NCBI RefSeq assembly: GCF_001424665.1
Contig: NZ_LMQS01000004.1
Span: 111,712 to 175,711, forward strand
Source: Methylophilus sp. Leaf416
GTDB lineage: Bacteria > Pseudomonadota > Gammaproteobacteria > Burkholderiales > Methylophilaceae
Direction of reading: 5' to 3'
DNA length: 64,000 bases
The translations under genes were made by a program, and so were the position numbers. Shown here in pieces: positions 28,062 to 36,565 of this stretch (positions are counted from its first letter, which is position 1; each line of letters begins with the position of its first letter). Under the pieces are notes generated by a model, which saw only the letters and a list, made by a program, of their open reading frames with translations, was not told the origin of the DNA and searched no databases.

Positions 28062-28601
28062 ATGATAGAAGAAGAATTGCGGCAGTTGATGTTAATGGCG
28101 TTAGACGGGCATGCAGCGTCTTACCAGCTTTTGCTCCAGCAAACCAGCGGCTTGATAAGAGCCTACCTCAGGCGCAGGCTGGTACGCGTGCCCGATGAGG
28201 TAGAGGACCTGGTGCAGGAGACATTGCTCGCCATTCACACCAAACGCCATACCTATCGCCGTGAAGAACCTTTTACGCCGTGGCTGTATGCCGTGGCGCG
28301 CTACAAAATGATCGACTGTTTGCGTCGACGCTCGCAGCACGAGGCATTGAACGACCCGTTTGATGATGAAGTTGAATGGCTTGCCATCAGCGATCACGAT
28401 GCGAATGACTCAAAAAAGGATTTAGACAAGTTGCTAGAAACATTACCAGAAAACCAGCGTTTATCCATACAGCACACCAAGCTTGATGGTCTGTCCGTCG
28501 CAGAGACTGCGGCAATCACTGGTATGTCAGTGTCGGCGATCAAAGTGAGTGTGCACCGTGGCATGAAGACGCTGGCAAAAATGTGGAAGGAACAAGCATG
28601 A
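28062..28601 (+). CDS. sigF: ECF RNA polymerase sigma factor (SigF-type)
   Basis: A 179-residue sigma-70 family factor with region 2 (DEVEDLVQETLLAIH, PFTPWLYAVARYKMIDCLRRR in parts) and region 4 (LPENQRLSIQHTKLDGLSVAETAAITGMS in parts). Divergent from the bufferin operon and followed, with ATGA overlap, by a DUF1109 anti-sigma gene. This is the arrangement known for the copper/oxidant-responsive SigF-NrsF module that drives bufferin genes. No Shine-Dalgarno site precedes the ATG; a promoter lies only about 10 bp upstream, so leaderless initiation is possible. Confidence 0.93.
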   Translation: MIEEELRQLMLMALDGHAASYQLLLQQTSGLIRAYLRRRLVRVPDEVEDLVQETLLAIHTKRHTYRREEPFTPWLYAVARYKMIDCLRRRSQHEALNDPFDDEVEWLAISDHDANDSKKDLDKLLETLPENQRLSIQHTKLDGLSVAETAAITGMSVSAIKVSVHRGMKTLAKMWKEQA

Positions 28602-29239
28602 AAACCGATGAATTAATCACAATGCTCGCCACCGGGGTTGAACCTGTACAACCACACGTGCCTGAAAAACTCATCAGCAAAGCCTTGCTGACAGGCGTAG
28701 CCATCTCCTTCATATTGTTACTCACCTTCTATGGCATACGCCCTGATATTAAAGAGGTCAGCAGCACTTTCCCTTTCTGGATGAAAGTAGGTGTCCCGTT
28801 CGCCAATGTCGTGCTAGGGCTGGTATTTATTTTCGCGCTGGCACATCCTGGCAAACTTCCGAAGATAAATTATTGGGTGTTGCTTATCCCGATAGCGGCA
28901 TTATGGACATGGGCAATCTGGACCTGGGTCAACGCCGACCCCAGCCAGCATTCAGAAATGCTATGGGGTAAAACCTGGCGCGTATGCATCAAGAATATTG
29001 CGTTTTTAGCAGTGCCGACCGCAGTTGCCACCCTTTTCGCTTTACGCAACCTGGCGCCCACACAACCCATGTTGAGCGGAGCGATTGCCGGCTGGTTAGC
29101 GGGTGGCGTCGGTGCAAGCGTCTACGCCCTGCACTGCCCTGAAATGGCCGCCCCATTCCTGGCGGTCTGGTATGTGCTTGGCATGCTGGTGCCCACTGCG
29201 ATCATGGCCTGGGTAGGCAATCGCAGTTTACGCTGGTAA
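28598..29239 (+). CDS. nrsF: DUF1109 (NrsF-type) membrane anti-sigma factor
   Basis: A 213-residue protein with a short cytoplasmic N-terminal segment and six hydrophobic helices, matching the DUF1109/NrsF family. It holds the cognate ECF factor at the membrane until stress or metal alters periplasmic cysteines; C-terminal cysteine and histidine residues (ALHCPEMAAP) are in place for that. ATG 28598 is chosen (AAGGA 6 nt upstream, ATGA overlap with the sigma stop). Confidence 0.91.
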   Translation: MKTDELITMLATGVEPVQPHVPEKLISKALLTGVAISFILLLTFYGIRPDIKEVSSTFPFWMKVGVPFANVVLGLVFIFALAHPGKLPKINYWVLLIPIAALWTWAIWTWVNADPSQHSEMLWGKTWRVCIKNIAFLAVPTAVATLFALRNLAPTQPMLSGAIAGWLAGGVGASVYALHCPEMAAPFLAVWYVLGMLVPTAIMAWVGNRSLRW

Positions 29240-29587
29240 AAACCTGCCCGCTAAAAAAGCGACTTCAAGAATCCGCACCAGGCATCCCTCGAAATGAGAT
29301 GCACTGGTGACGGCAATCTTCATGGCAGAGCAGTCACTCCTGACTGGGATTTATCTGACAATTCAATCAGCGCAACGCTGATTACCGCACTGTTCAAATC
29401 CCTTTAATGTATATCCTATCCTGCTGATATATTCATTGCATCCCCGCATTCAACGGTGCAATGTTGATCTGTAAAAATGCTATCGTTTCTAAGTGGTTAC
29501 GCATTTGCTATCCATAGTCCGCAACACGCATTACACTGCTAGTGACTCCAATAAACAACGCGACTTAACTATAAACTTAGGACGAAG
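29240..29587. other. Intergenic region without a recognised gene
   Basis: About 350 bp. Only a perfect hairpin AATCAGCG-CAA-CGCTGATT at 29365-29383 stands out; it lacks a T-run. The right end holds the leader of the antiporter gene. Confidence 0.5.
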
Positions 29588-30880
29588 ATGACCTATCCCC
29601 TGTGGTACTTACTCATCGGACTTCTAATGTTAAGCAGGGGCTTAAGCAAAACCTCCTTACAGAAGTTTCCCATTACACCAGCCATAGTCTATCTCGCCAT
29701 TGGCTTCCTGCTCGGGCCCTCCGTATTACACCTGTTTTATTTTGACCCCATCAAGCAATCCGCCTTGCTGGAAGTGCTGACGGAAATAGCAGTCCTCATC
29801 TCCTTATTTTCAGCCGGGGTGAAGATGCCCGTGCCTTTCAGGTTCAGGAAGTGGCGATTGCCGTTACAGCTGGCATCGCTGTCCATGGTTATCACCATTG
29901 GGCTGATCGCTGTGTTCTCCGTGCTGGTACTTCATTTGCCGATCGGGGCCGGCGTGCTACTGGGCGCCATGCTGGCGTCTACAGACCCGGTGCTGGCAAC
30001 GGATGCACAATCACGTTACCCGGGCGACCGTGATCAGCTCAGGTTCACCTTAACCTGTGAAGCCGGCATTAACGACGGCACGGCCTTTCCTTTTGTCATG
30101 CTGGGTTTAGGCTTGCTGGGTCTGCATCAGCTAGGCGATTTCGGCTGGTTATGGCTGCTCAAGGATGTCATCTGGAGCACAAGCGCCGCCGTGGTGATAG
30201 GCATCGCCGGAGGGGTGCTGACAGGCATCACTGTATGGAAGCTGAGAGGCCAGGAGCACAAGCATGATGTGCTGGATGACCTGGTCGCGCTAGGCCTGAT
30301 CGCCTTGGTATATGGCCTGTGCCTACTGGTCAGTGCATGGGGATTCCTGGCAGTATTTTTTGCAGCTGTAGCCCTCAGGCATACCGAACTCAAACTTGCA
30401 AAAGACATTGGGGTAAAACCCGAACAACTGGGTGCCGGGGTGGAAGAGCCCACTACTGAACTGGACGACACTCACGTCCCCGCGATTGTCAGTGCAGAAG
30501 CCCTGGTGTTCAAGGAGCATCTGGAAAGACTATCGGAGCTGATGCTGGTCCTGCTGGTGGGAGGCATGCTGTTACTTGAATTCTGGAACTGGCGCACCAT
30601 CAGCCTGGCTATGTTTATTTTCGTGATCGCTCGCCCTGTCAGTGTATTGATCGGCTCGCTGGGCACCCATACCCCTTGGCGGATCCAGGGCACCGTGGGA
30701 TGGTTTGGCGTACGCGGGATAGGGTCTATTTTTTACCTGATGTATGCGCTGCAGCATGGTCTGCAGCCTCCCCTCGCCAGGGATTTAACCCAACTGACAC
30801 TGATTGTAGTGGCGCTCTCCATCCTGGTGCACGGCATCAGTGTCAAACCTGTATTTGGGATCATGAAAAAAGACGCTTAA
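29588..30880 (+). CDS. Cation:proton antiporter (NhaP/CPA1 type)
   Basis: A 430-residue inner-membrane protein with about 12 hydrophobic helices. Conserved elements are GFLLGPS in helix 2, ASTDPVLATD and EAGINDGTAFPFV, the paired Asn-Asp exchanger site of the CPA1 family. It should exchange Na+ or K+ for protons. A 30-residue cytoplasmic loop (ELDDTHVP region, about 285-300) is acidic. AGGA lies 5 nt before the ATG; a terminator follows the stop. Confidence 0.92.
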   Translation: MTYPLWYLLIGLLMLSRGLSKTSLQKFPITPAIVYLAIGFLLGPSVLHLFYFDPIKQSALLEVLTEIAVLISLFSAGVKMPVPFRFRKWRLPLQLASLSMVITIGLIAVFSVLVLHLPIGAGVLLGAMLASTDPVLATDAQSRYPGDRDQLRFTLTCEAGINDGTAFPFVMLGLGLLGLHQLGDFGWLWLLKDVIWSTSAAVVIGIAGGVLTGITVWKLRGQEHKHDVLDDLVALGLIALVYGLCLLVSAWGFLAVFFAAVALRHTELKLAKDIGVKPEQLGAGVEEPTTELDDTHVPAIVSAEALVFKEHLERLSELMLVLLVGGMLLLEFWNWRTISLAMFIFVIARPVSVLIGSLGTHTPWRIQGTVGWFGVRGIGSIFYLMYALQHGLQPPLARDLTQLTLIVVALSILVHGISVKPVFGIMKKDA

Positions 30881-30922
30881 TCAGCCTGTGCTAAACAAGC
30901 GCTGCAGTAAAGCGCACAAACA

Positions 30923-30954
30923 AAAAGACCCGGAACCTGCGCTCCGGGTCTTTG
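30923..30954 (+). terminator. Rho-independent terminator
   Basis: Stem AAAGACCCGGA/TCCGGGTCTTT with loop ACCTGCGC, 44 bp after the antiporter stop; can also act on the convergent DUF2171 gene. Confidence 0.88.
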
Positions 30955-30991
30955 ATCTTGGCTTGCTGGAATCACTGAAATCAGTGATTCA

Positions 30992-31225
30992 TTAATGCGT
31001 GGGCGATTCAGTCCAGTCTTCCATGGCTTCTTCACCAGGGCGGTCGACCACCACCTTGCCATTTTCAATGCCGGTTACCCAGCTGGTGGGAATGTAATGG
31101 TGCTGGCCACGCTCATCTTTTTTAAGCTTGATGGAATCAGTCCCCTCCATATGGTCCACGGTAGCAAACTGGCCGCCTTGCGAACAGACAACTGGCATTT
31201 CTGGAACAATCTGGCTCGTATTCAT
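30992..31225 (-). CDS. DUF2171 domain protein
   Basis: A 77-residue PRC-barrel-like protein: VVCSQGGQFATVDHMEGTDSIKL (in parts), then HHYIPTSWV and the basic-acidic tail, as in DUF2171. These are small, abundant, stress-associated proteins without assigned biochemistry. A strong AAAGGAG site precedes the ATG. First gene downstream of the DUF2383 gene, 42 bp away, probably co-transcribed with it. Confidence 0.85.
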   Translation of the reverse strand: MNTSQIVPEMPVVCSQGGQFATVDHMEGTDSIKLKKDERGQHHYIPTSWVTGIENGKVVVDRPGEEAMEDWTESPTH

Positions 31226-31267
31226 CGCTTTCTCCTTTGATCATCCGGGCATACATGCCCGGAAAAG

Positions 31268-31732
31268 TTAATGAACAGCTGCTTCAGTCTCAAAGACTTC
31301 ACGCAATTGCTTCACTAAATCACGGTTGCGTTTCAAACCATCCATCTGGCGTAACACAATCGCCCGGATATCACCGGGCAGATCCATTTCCAGCACCCCA
31401 CGGTACGATGCCAGGGCGGCATCTTCACCACGCTCGGTTTCATTGAGCACAGTCAGCGTATCCTGTGTGGTCAGCGCGGTCTTAAACTCCATCCAGCGCC
31501 GGTGTAAGGTGCCGCCAATCGATGTCGAGTCGGCAGGTTCGCCGCCTAATGAGCGCACCAGATCCTGTAATTCACGCACACTCACACCCACATCTTTTGA
31601 ACGACGCAAGAAAAAATCCTTCAGACGTTCATCCTTAACGTGCTCGGCAGCACTGCGGAACCCTTCTTCACCGTCCCTGGATGTTTCGATCAATTCATTC
31701 AATATGGCAATCACATCATTGTTATCAATCAT
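31268..31732 (-). CDS. DUF2383 (PA2169-like) four-helix-bundle protein
   Basis: A 154-residue ferritin-like bundle: NELIETSRDGEEGFRSAAEHV (in parts), LRDFF-like FFLRRS, HRRWMEF and ERGEDAALASYRG. The E and H residues expected for the PA2169 family are present, though metal binding is not established. Usually stress-induced. AGGAG lies upstream of the ATG. Shares an operon with the DUF2171 gene. Confidence 0.9.
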   Translation of the reverse strand: MIDNNDVIAILNELIETSRDGEEGFRSAAEHVKDERLKDFFLRRSKDVGVSVRELQDLVRSLGGEPADSTSIGGTLHRRWMEFKTALTTQDTLTVLNETERGEDAALASYRGVLEMDLPGDIRAIVLRQMDGLKRNRDLVKQLREVFETEAAVH

Positions 31733-31919
31733 TTTCCTGTCTCCTGAATAGATTTAAACAATTTGAGGTTAAAGTATGGCCGTGGCCGTAAAACCTCTCC
31801 ATCAGCGTTTACTTAATACAATGTAGGAATTCTCTACTGCCTGATATGTCACAGACTCTGCAGGGCCTGACATCATCATATTGGCATCACAATAAAGATA
31901 ACCACAAAGGAATTAAACA

Positions 31920-32156
31920 ATGGAACCGACACAACATACCCTCAACAATCTTTTCGCCCAGCTCGGTTTACCCGCCAGCGATCAGGAGATCGAAACCTTT
32001 ATCCAAACCCATAGCCATTTGGCAGGCTATCTCACACTGGCTGAAGCGCCTTACTGGACACCGGCACAAGCCGCATTTTTGCGCGAAGAGATTTTGAAAG
32101 ATGCCGACTGGGCAGAAGTGATAGACCAGTTGAATGCCAGGTTGCACAAGAAATAA
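31920..32156 (+). CDS. DUF2789 family protein
   Basis: A 78-residue helical protein: LNNLFAQLGLP, IETFIQTHS, FLREEILKDADWAEVIDQLN (in parts), a good match to DUF2789. Function unknown. AAAGGA precedes the ATG. The roughly 290 bp after its stop contain no gene; a weak GCGCC/GGCGC hairpin near 32331-32352 could end the transcript. Confidence 0.88.
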   Translation: MEPTQHTLNNLFAQLGLPASDQEIETFIQTHSHLAGYLTLAEAPYWTPAQAAFLREEILKDADWAEVIDQLNARLHKK

Positions 32157-32445
32157 AAAACTATGCCTGCGAGTGACCTACCAGCTCAAGAAATTGTCTG
32201 AATATGAAAGGCATCATGCTCGATAATCATTATTGCAGCGGTATTGAATGAACTAATCAGGTGGAACACCGAACAAAGTAGAGTCTTCAGCCAGGCGTAG
32301 CCATTATGCTTGCCCGTCCTCGCTGCCCGGGCGCCCGCTTTATGGCGCTTTAACTTGAAAACGTATACTTAAAGTATTCTTAAAAAAAGTATATTTCTGA
32401 AACGCATTTATTGGCGCTACCAATTAACCTGATCATTACAAAAAC

Positions 32446-34548
32446 ATGAACAAGCAACCCCATCGTAGCATTCCGATACACAACAAGAATACATTCGTCA
32501 CCCGTGAGGATATACGCAGTTATTTTCATGAAACTGCGGATGTCTATGAAGCATTATTTGAGGTGTTAACCAGTGACGAGGCATATTACGTCAAGCCCAA
32601 TCCCTTAAGACATCCGCTTATTTTTTATTACGGTCATACCAATACTTTTCTCGTCAATAAGCTCATCCTCGCAGGCTTAATCACTCAACGTGTGAATCCG
32701 CAATTCGAGTCCATGTTTGCGGTAGGCGTGGATGAAATGGGTTGGGATGATGTCAACGAGATGAACTACACCTGGCCGACTCCGGCCGAGGTCAAAGCCT
32801 ACCGTGCCAGCGTGCGTCAGGTGGTGGATGCGCTGATCAGTACGCTGCCGTTTAATCTGCCGATTGACTGGCAGAGTCCCTGGTGGCCCATCCTGATGGG
32901 CATAGAGCATGAGCGCATCCATCTGGAAACCAGCTCGGTATTGATCCGGCAACACGCATTGCAGTACGTCAAACAACATCCGGACTGGGCGCACTGTACG
33001 CTGGATGTGCCTGCGCCAACCAATAGCCTGGTAGACATTCCGGCCAGGGATATACAGCTCACCAAATCCACCGATTATTACGGCTGGGATAACGAATACG
33101 GCCAGTTCAAAGCGCATAGCCGCGCCTTTCAGGCCGCAAAATACCTGACGTCGAATGCTGAATTCTTAAGCTTTGTTGAAGCGGGTGGTTACCAGAAGGA
33201 TGAATACTGGCTGGAAGAAGGCCTGGCCTGGCGCCGGTTTGCGCAGGCCGAACACCCGACATTCTGGGTAAAACACGGCGATAGCTGGAAACTGCGGCTA
33301 ATGACCGAAGAGGTCGATATGCCGTGGAGCTGGCCGGTTGAAGTTAATTACCACGAGGCAAAAGCCTACTGTCACTGGCTCTCGGCACAAACGGGCAAAC
33401 CGGTACGCATGCCTACCGAGCATGAGTGGTATAGTCTCTATGAACATGCCGGTTTGTCAGATGAAAAAGTAGCAGGTAGCACAAATGCCAACCTGTTCCT
33501 CGATCATTTTGCGTCTTCCTGCCCGGTGAACCAGTTTGCACACGGCGAGTTGTTCGATGTGGTCGGCAATGTCTGGCAATGGACTGAAACGCCTATTTTC
33601 CCGTTTGACGGCTTTCAAGTGCATCCTTTGTACGATGATTTCACGACCCCGACTTTTGATGGCCGCCATAATTTGATTAAAGGTGGCTCATGGATTTCTA
33701 CCGGCAACGAGGCACTGAAAAGTGCCCGTTATGCGTTCAGGCGCCATTTTTTCCAACATGCAGGATTCCGCTATATCGTGACCGATACCCCGATTGAAGA
33801 AAATGCCTCGCACTACGAGTCCGACAAACTGCTGTCGGAGTATGCCGAGTTTCATTACGGTGATAGCTATTTTGGCGTACCCAACTTTTCCAAGGCACTC
33901 AGTGATTATGCGGTACAACACTTGCAATCCAGGCCCGCCGGAAAAGCACTGGATTTAGGCTGTGCCACTGGACGCGCCACCTTCGAGTTAGCCAGGCATT
34001 TTGACCACGTCACCGGCATTGATTTTTCTGCCCGGTTTATCGGCCTGGCCCTCAAGCTGGCGCAGCAAGGGGTGTTGCGGTACACCATGATCACCGAAGG
34101 TGACCTGGTCAGTTACCAGGAACGCAACCTGGCTGCGCTGGGTTTGAATGAGGTGATAGAAAAGGTTGAGTTCTGGCAGGGGGATGCCTGTAACCTCAAG
34201 CCACAATTTACCGGCTACGATTTTATTCTTGCGGCGAACCTGATAGACAGGCTCTACAGCCCGCGTCAATTCCTGAGTGCCATTCATGAGCGCCTGAATA
34301 TCGGTGGCGTGCTGATGCTCAGCTCGCCCTATACCTGGCTGGAAGAACACACGCCACGCGAGGAATGGATAGGCGGCTATAAAAAAGATGGTGAAAACGT
34401 GACTACATTAGATGGCCTGAAAGCCATACTGGGCGAGCACTTTACCCTGATGCAGCCTCCGGCTGATATCCCGTTTGTGATTCGTGAAACCAATCACAAA
34501 TTCCAGCACACGCTGTCGGAAGTGACGCTATGGGAACGCATCCGTTGA
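32446..34548 (+). CDS. ovoA: 5-histidylcysteine sulfoxide synthase / 4-mercaptohistidine N-methyltransferase
   Basis: A 700-residue ovothiol-A synthesis enzyme. Order: DinB-like four-helix domain with an HX3HXE iron site (H155-H159-E161, plus H64 in YYGHT), FGE-sulfatase/C-type-lectin-like domain (about 200-450: MPTEHEWYSLY, GNVWQWTETPIFPF, GGSWISTGNE) and a C-terminal SAM methyltransferase (LDLGCATGRATF, VTGIDFS). The first two halves join cysteine sulfur to C5 of histidine with O2; the third N-methylates mercaptohistidine. The downstream PLP lyase gene overlaps by 19 bp and supplies the C-S cleavage step. Confidence 0.95.
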   Translation: MNKQPHRSIPIHNKNTFVTREDIRSYFHETADVYEALFEVLTSDEAYYVKPNPLRHPLIFYYGHTNTFLVNKLILAGLITQRVNPQFESMFAVGVDEMGWDDVNEMNYTWPTPAEVKAYRASVRQVVDALISTLPFNLPIDWQSPWWPILMGIEHERIHLETSSVLIRQHALQYVKQHPDWAHCTLDVPAPTNSLVDIPARDIQLTKSTDYYGWDNEYGQFKAHSRAFQAAKYLTSNAEFLSFVEAGGYQKDEYWLEEGLAWRRFAQAEHPTFWVKHGDSWKLRLMTEEVDMPWSWPVEVNYHEAKAYCHWLSAQTGKPVRMPTEHEWYSLYEHAGLSDEKVAGSTNANLFLDHFASSCPVNQFAHGELFDVVGNVWQWTETPIFPFDGFQVHPLYDDFTTPTFDGRHNLIKGGSWISTGNEALKSARYAFRRHFFQHAGFRYIVTDTPIEENASHYESDKLLSEYAEFHYGDSYFGVPNFSKALSDYAVQHLQSRPAGKALDLGCATGRATFELARHFDHVTGIDFSARFIGLALKLAQQGVLRYTMITEGDLVSYQERNLAALGLNEVIEKVEFWQGDACNLKPQFTGYDFILAANLIDRLYSPRQFLSAIHERLNIGGVLMLSSPYTWLEEHTPREEWIGGYKKDGENVTTLDGLKAILGEHFTLMQPPADIPFVIRETNHKFQHTLSEVTLWERIR

Positions 34549-35744
34549 GCGGGTTATTTGATCAGCCGATAGCCCGTGAAGGTACTGAGTCACTCAAGTA
34601 CGATGGCAGGCCAGCCACATTTGGCACCGATGACGTGCTGCCGATGTGGGTAGCCGATATGGATTTCGCAGTGCCGGAAGCCATCAGCAAAGCGCTGCAA
34701 AACCGCGCCAGCCATCCGGTGTTTGGCTATTCAATGACGCCGGAAAGCCTGTATCAGGCACTGATGGATTGGTTGCTGAATACCCATGACTGGCAAGTGA
34801 AACGCGAGTGGATTGTGCTGACACCTGGCGTGGTGCCTTCGTTAAACCTGGTGGTAGCCGCCTTGACTGCCGAACAGGCTGGCGTGATTGTGCAGCCGCC
34901 GGTGTATTTCCCGTTTTTCTTTGCCGTCACCAATCAACATCGCCGCTTGATTGAAAACCCGCTGCGCTTAACTGACGATGGCAATCCTGCTTACCAGCTG
35001 GATTTGGCCGAGCTGGAGGAATCCGCAAAAGAGGCCGAGCTGTTGCTGCTTTGCTCGCCGCATAATCCGGTTGGCCGAGTCTGGCAAAAAGACGAACTGC
35101 TCGCGTTGCTGGAAATCGCTGAAAAACACGACCTGACCATTTTAAGCGACGAGATTCATGCCGACCTGGTATACACAGATGCGCAACATATCCCATTAAG
35201 CAAGCTGAGCCTGGACTCTGCGTCAGCCTCAGAAGCATCGCACCGCATCATCACCGCCGTTTCACCGAGCAAAACCTTTAACATCCCCGGCCTGGGGCTT
35301 TCTGCCCTGATTATTCCTAACGAGGCACATCGGCGCGCCATCCAGAAACATCTTCAACACATGGGCGTTTCCGTCACCAATCCATTTAATCTGGCCGCGT
35401 TTGAAGCCGCCTATCGTGAAGGTGGTGAATGGCGGCAAGCGTTAATCGCGTATTTGCAGGACACGCGGGATGAGGCCATCGCCTTTATCAACAAGCATCT
35501 ACCTGCCATCCGCGTCATTCGCCCGCAAGCCACTTATTTGCTGTGGCTGGATTGCCGTCAGCTAACACTGGATGATGCTGCGTTAAACCGTTTTTTCATT
35601 GAAGAAGCGAAACTGGGCTTATCCCCCGGCGCCATGTTTGGCCGCGGTGGCGAAGGCTTTATGCGCATGAACATCGGCACACCGAAAGCCAATGTGATGG
35701 CGGCGCTCTCGCGCTTGCACGCAACCTTGGCAAAAAGTAGTTAA
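34530..35744 (+). CDS. ovoB: PLP-dependent C-S lyase (MalY/PatB family), likely OvoB
   Basis: A 404-residue fold-type I PLP enzyme. N-terminal LPMWVADMDFAVPEAI and SHPVFGYS are MalY/PatB hallmarks; the PLP lysine lies in SPSKTFNIPGL and the phosphate-binding Y in the region after SDEIHADL. Family members are cystathionine beta-lyases; overlap with ovoA argues that this one cleaves 5-histidylcysteine sulfoxide to 4-mercaptohistidine (OvoB role). Starts within the 3' end of ovoA. Confidence 0.92.
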   Translation: MGTHPLSGLFDQPIAREGTESLKYDGRPATFGTDDVLPMWVADMDFAVPEAISKALQNRASHPVFGYSMTPESLYQALMDWLLNTHDWQVKREWIVLTPGVVPSLNLVVAALTAEQAGVIVQPPVYFPFFFAVTNQHRRLIENPLRLTDDGNPAYQLDLAELEESAKEAELLLLCSPHNPVGRVWQKDELLALLEIAEKHDLTILSDEIHADLVYTDAQHIPLSKLSLDSASASEASHRIITAVSPSKTFNIPGLGLSALIIPNEAHRRAIQKHLQHMGVSVTNPFNLAAFEAAYREGGEWRQALIAYLQDTRDEAIAFINKHLPAIRVIRPQATYLLWLDCRQLTLDDAALNRFFIEEAKLGLSPGAMFGRGGEGFMRMNIGTPKANVMAALSRLHATLAKSS

Positions 35745-35797
35745 AGCTGTTCCACCACACCAGCAACCTTATCAATACTCAACACCGAGAGGCCCAT

Positions 35798-36502
35798 ATG
35801 CTGCAAATGCGATTGTTCATAGTAGGGATGCTGGTCTGTTGTATGGCGCAAGCCAACACGCTGGAAGAAGCCAAGCAAAAGCTATCGCAAAAAGATTTTG
35901 CGGCGGCGCATGCCATTTACTTGTCCCTGGCGAATCAAAACGATGCGAAGGCCTGCTACAACCTGGGCCTGATGTACCACGATGGCGACGGTGTAAAGCA
36001 GAACATGGACGAAGCCGTGAAATGGTATACAAAATCGGCTGACCTGAATTATGCAGAGGCGCAGTACATGCTGGCCTCGCTGGTGTTCCGACGTGAAATC
36101 CAGAGCATCACCTATGAAAAAGCCGCGCAGTATTACCAGCAAGCCGCAGAGCAAGGCCATGTCAAATCGCAGTTAAACCTGGGCATGCTGTATTTCCGTG
36201 ACGATGTGATCCCGCAAGACCTGGCGGCATCATTCAAATGGATAAGCCTGGCTGCCGGCAACAACAATAGTGAAGCCCAGGGCTACATGGCCAATATCTA
36301 TATGCAGGGCATTGGTGTAGAAAAAGATCCCGTCAAAGCTGCGATGTGGTTGATGCTGGCAACACAAAACGAAGATAAGCACCTGGTTAACCGACACAGC
36401 AAAATGCTGAATTACTCGGTCGCACAATTGACGCCTGAGCAAGTCGACTCTGCAAAACAATTGGCCGCACAGTGCAAAAACCAGCAACTCAAACACTGCT
36501 AA
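35798..36502 (+). CDS. Exported Sel1-like repeat protein
   Basis: A 234-residue protein with a signal peptide (cleavage near AQA, residue 18) and about four Sel1/TPR-like helical repeats (KACYNLGLMYHDGDGV, AEAQYMLASL, VKSQLNLGMLYF, SEAQGYMANIYMQGIGV). Such proteins scaffold periplasmic or envelope complexes. The C-terminal tail holds two cysteines (AAQCKNQQLKHC). Starts 53 bp after ovoB; co-transcription is possible but no functional link is evident. Confidence 0.88.
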   Translation: MLQMRLFIVGMLVCCMAQANTLEEAKQKLSQKDFAAAHAIYLSLANQNDAKACYNLGLMYHDGDGVKQNMDEAVKWYTKSADLNYAEAQYMLASLVFRREIQSITYEKAAQYYQQAAEQGHVKSQLNLGMLYFRDDVIPQDLAASFKWISLAAGNNNSEAQGYMANIYMQGIGVEKDPVKAAMWLMLATQNEDKHLVNRHSKMLNYSVAQLTPEQVDSAKQLAAQCKNQQLKHC

Positions 36503-36565
36503 GCAAAATTTCCGTGAAGTTCCCCCACCGCTTTTATCATCTTCATTTAGAGAATCGCCAGCCCT

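Noticed and set aside
29365..29383. Hairpin AATCAGCG-CAA-CGCTGATT as a terminator for the anti-sigma gene
   Set aside because: There is no T-run after it and it lies over 120 bp from the stop codon.
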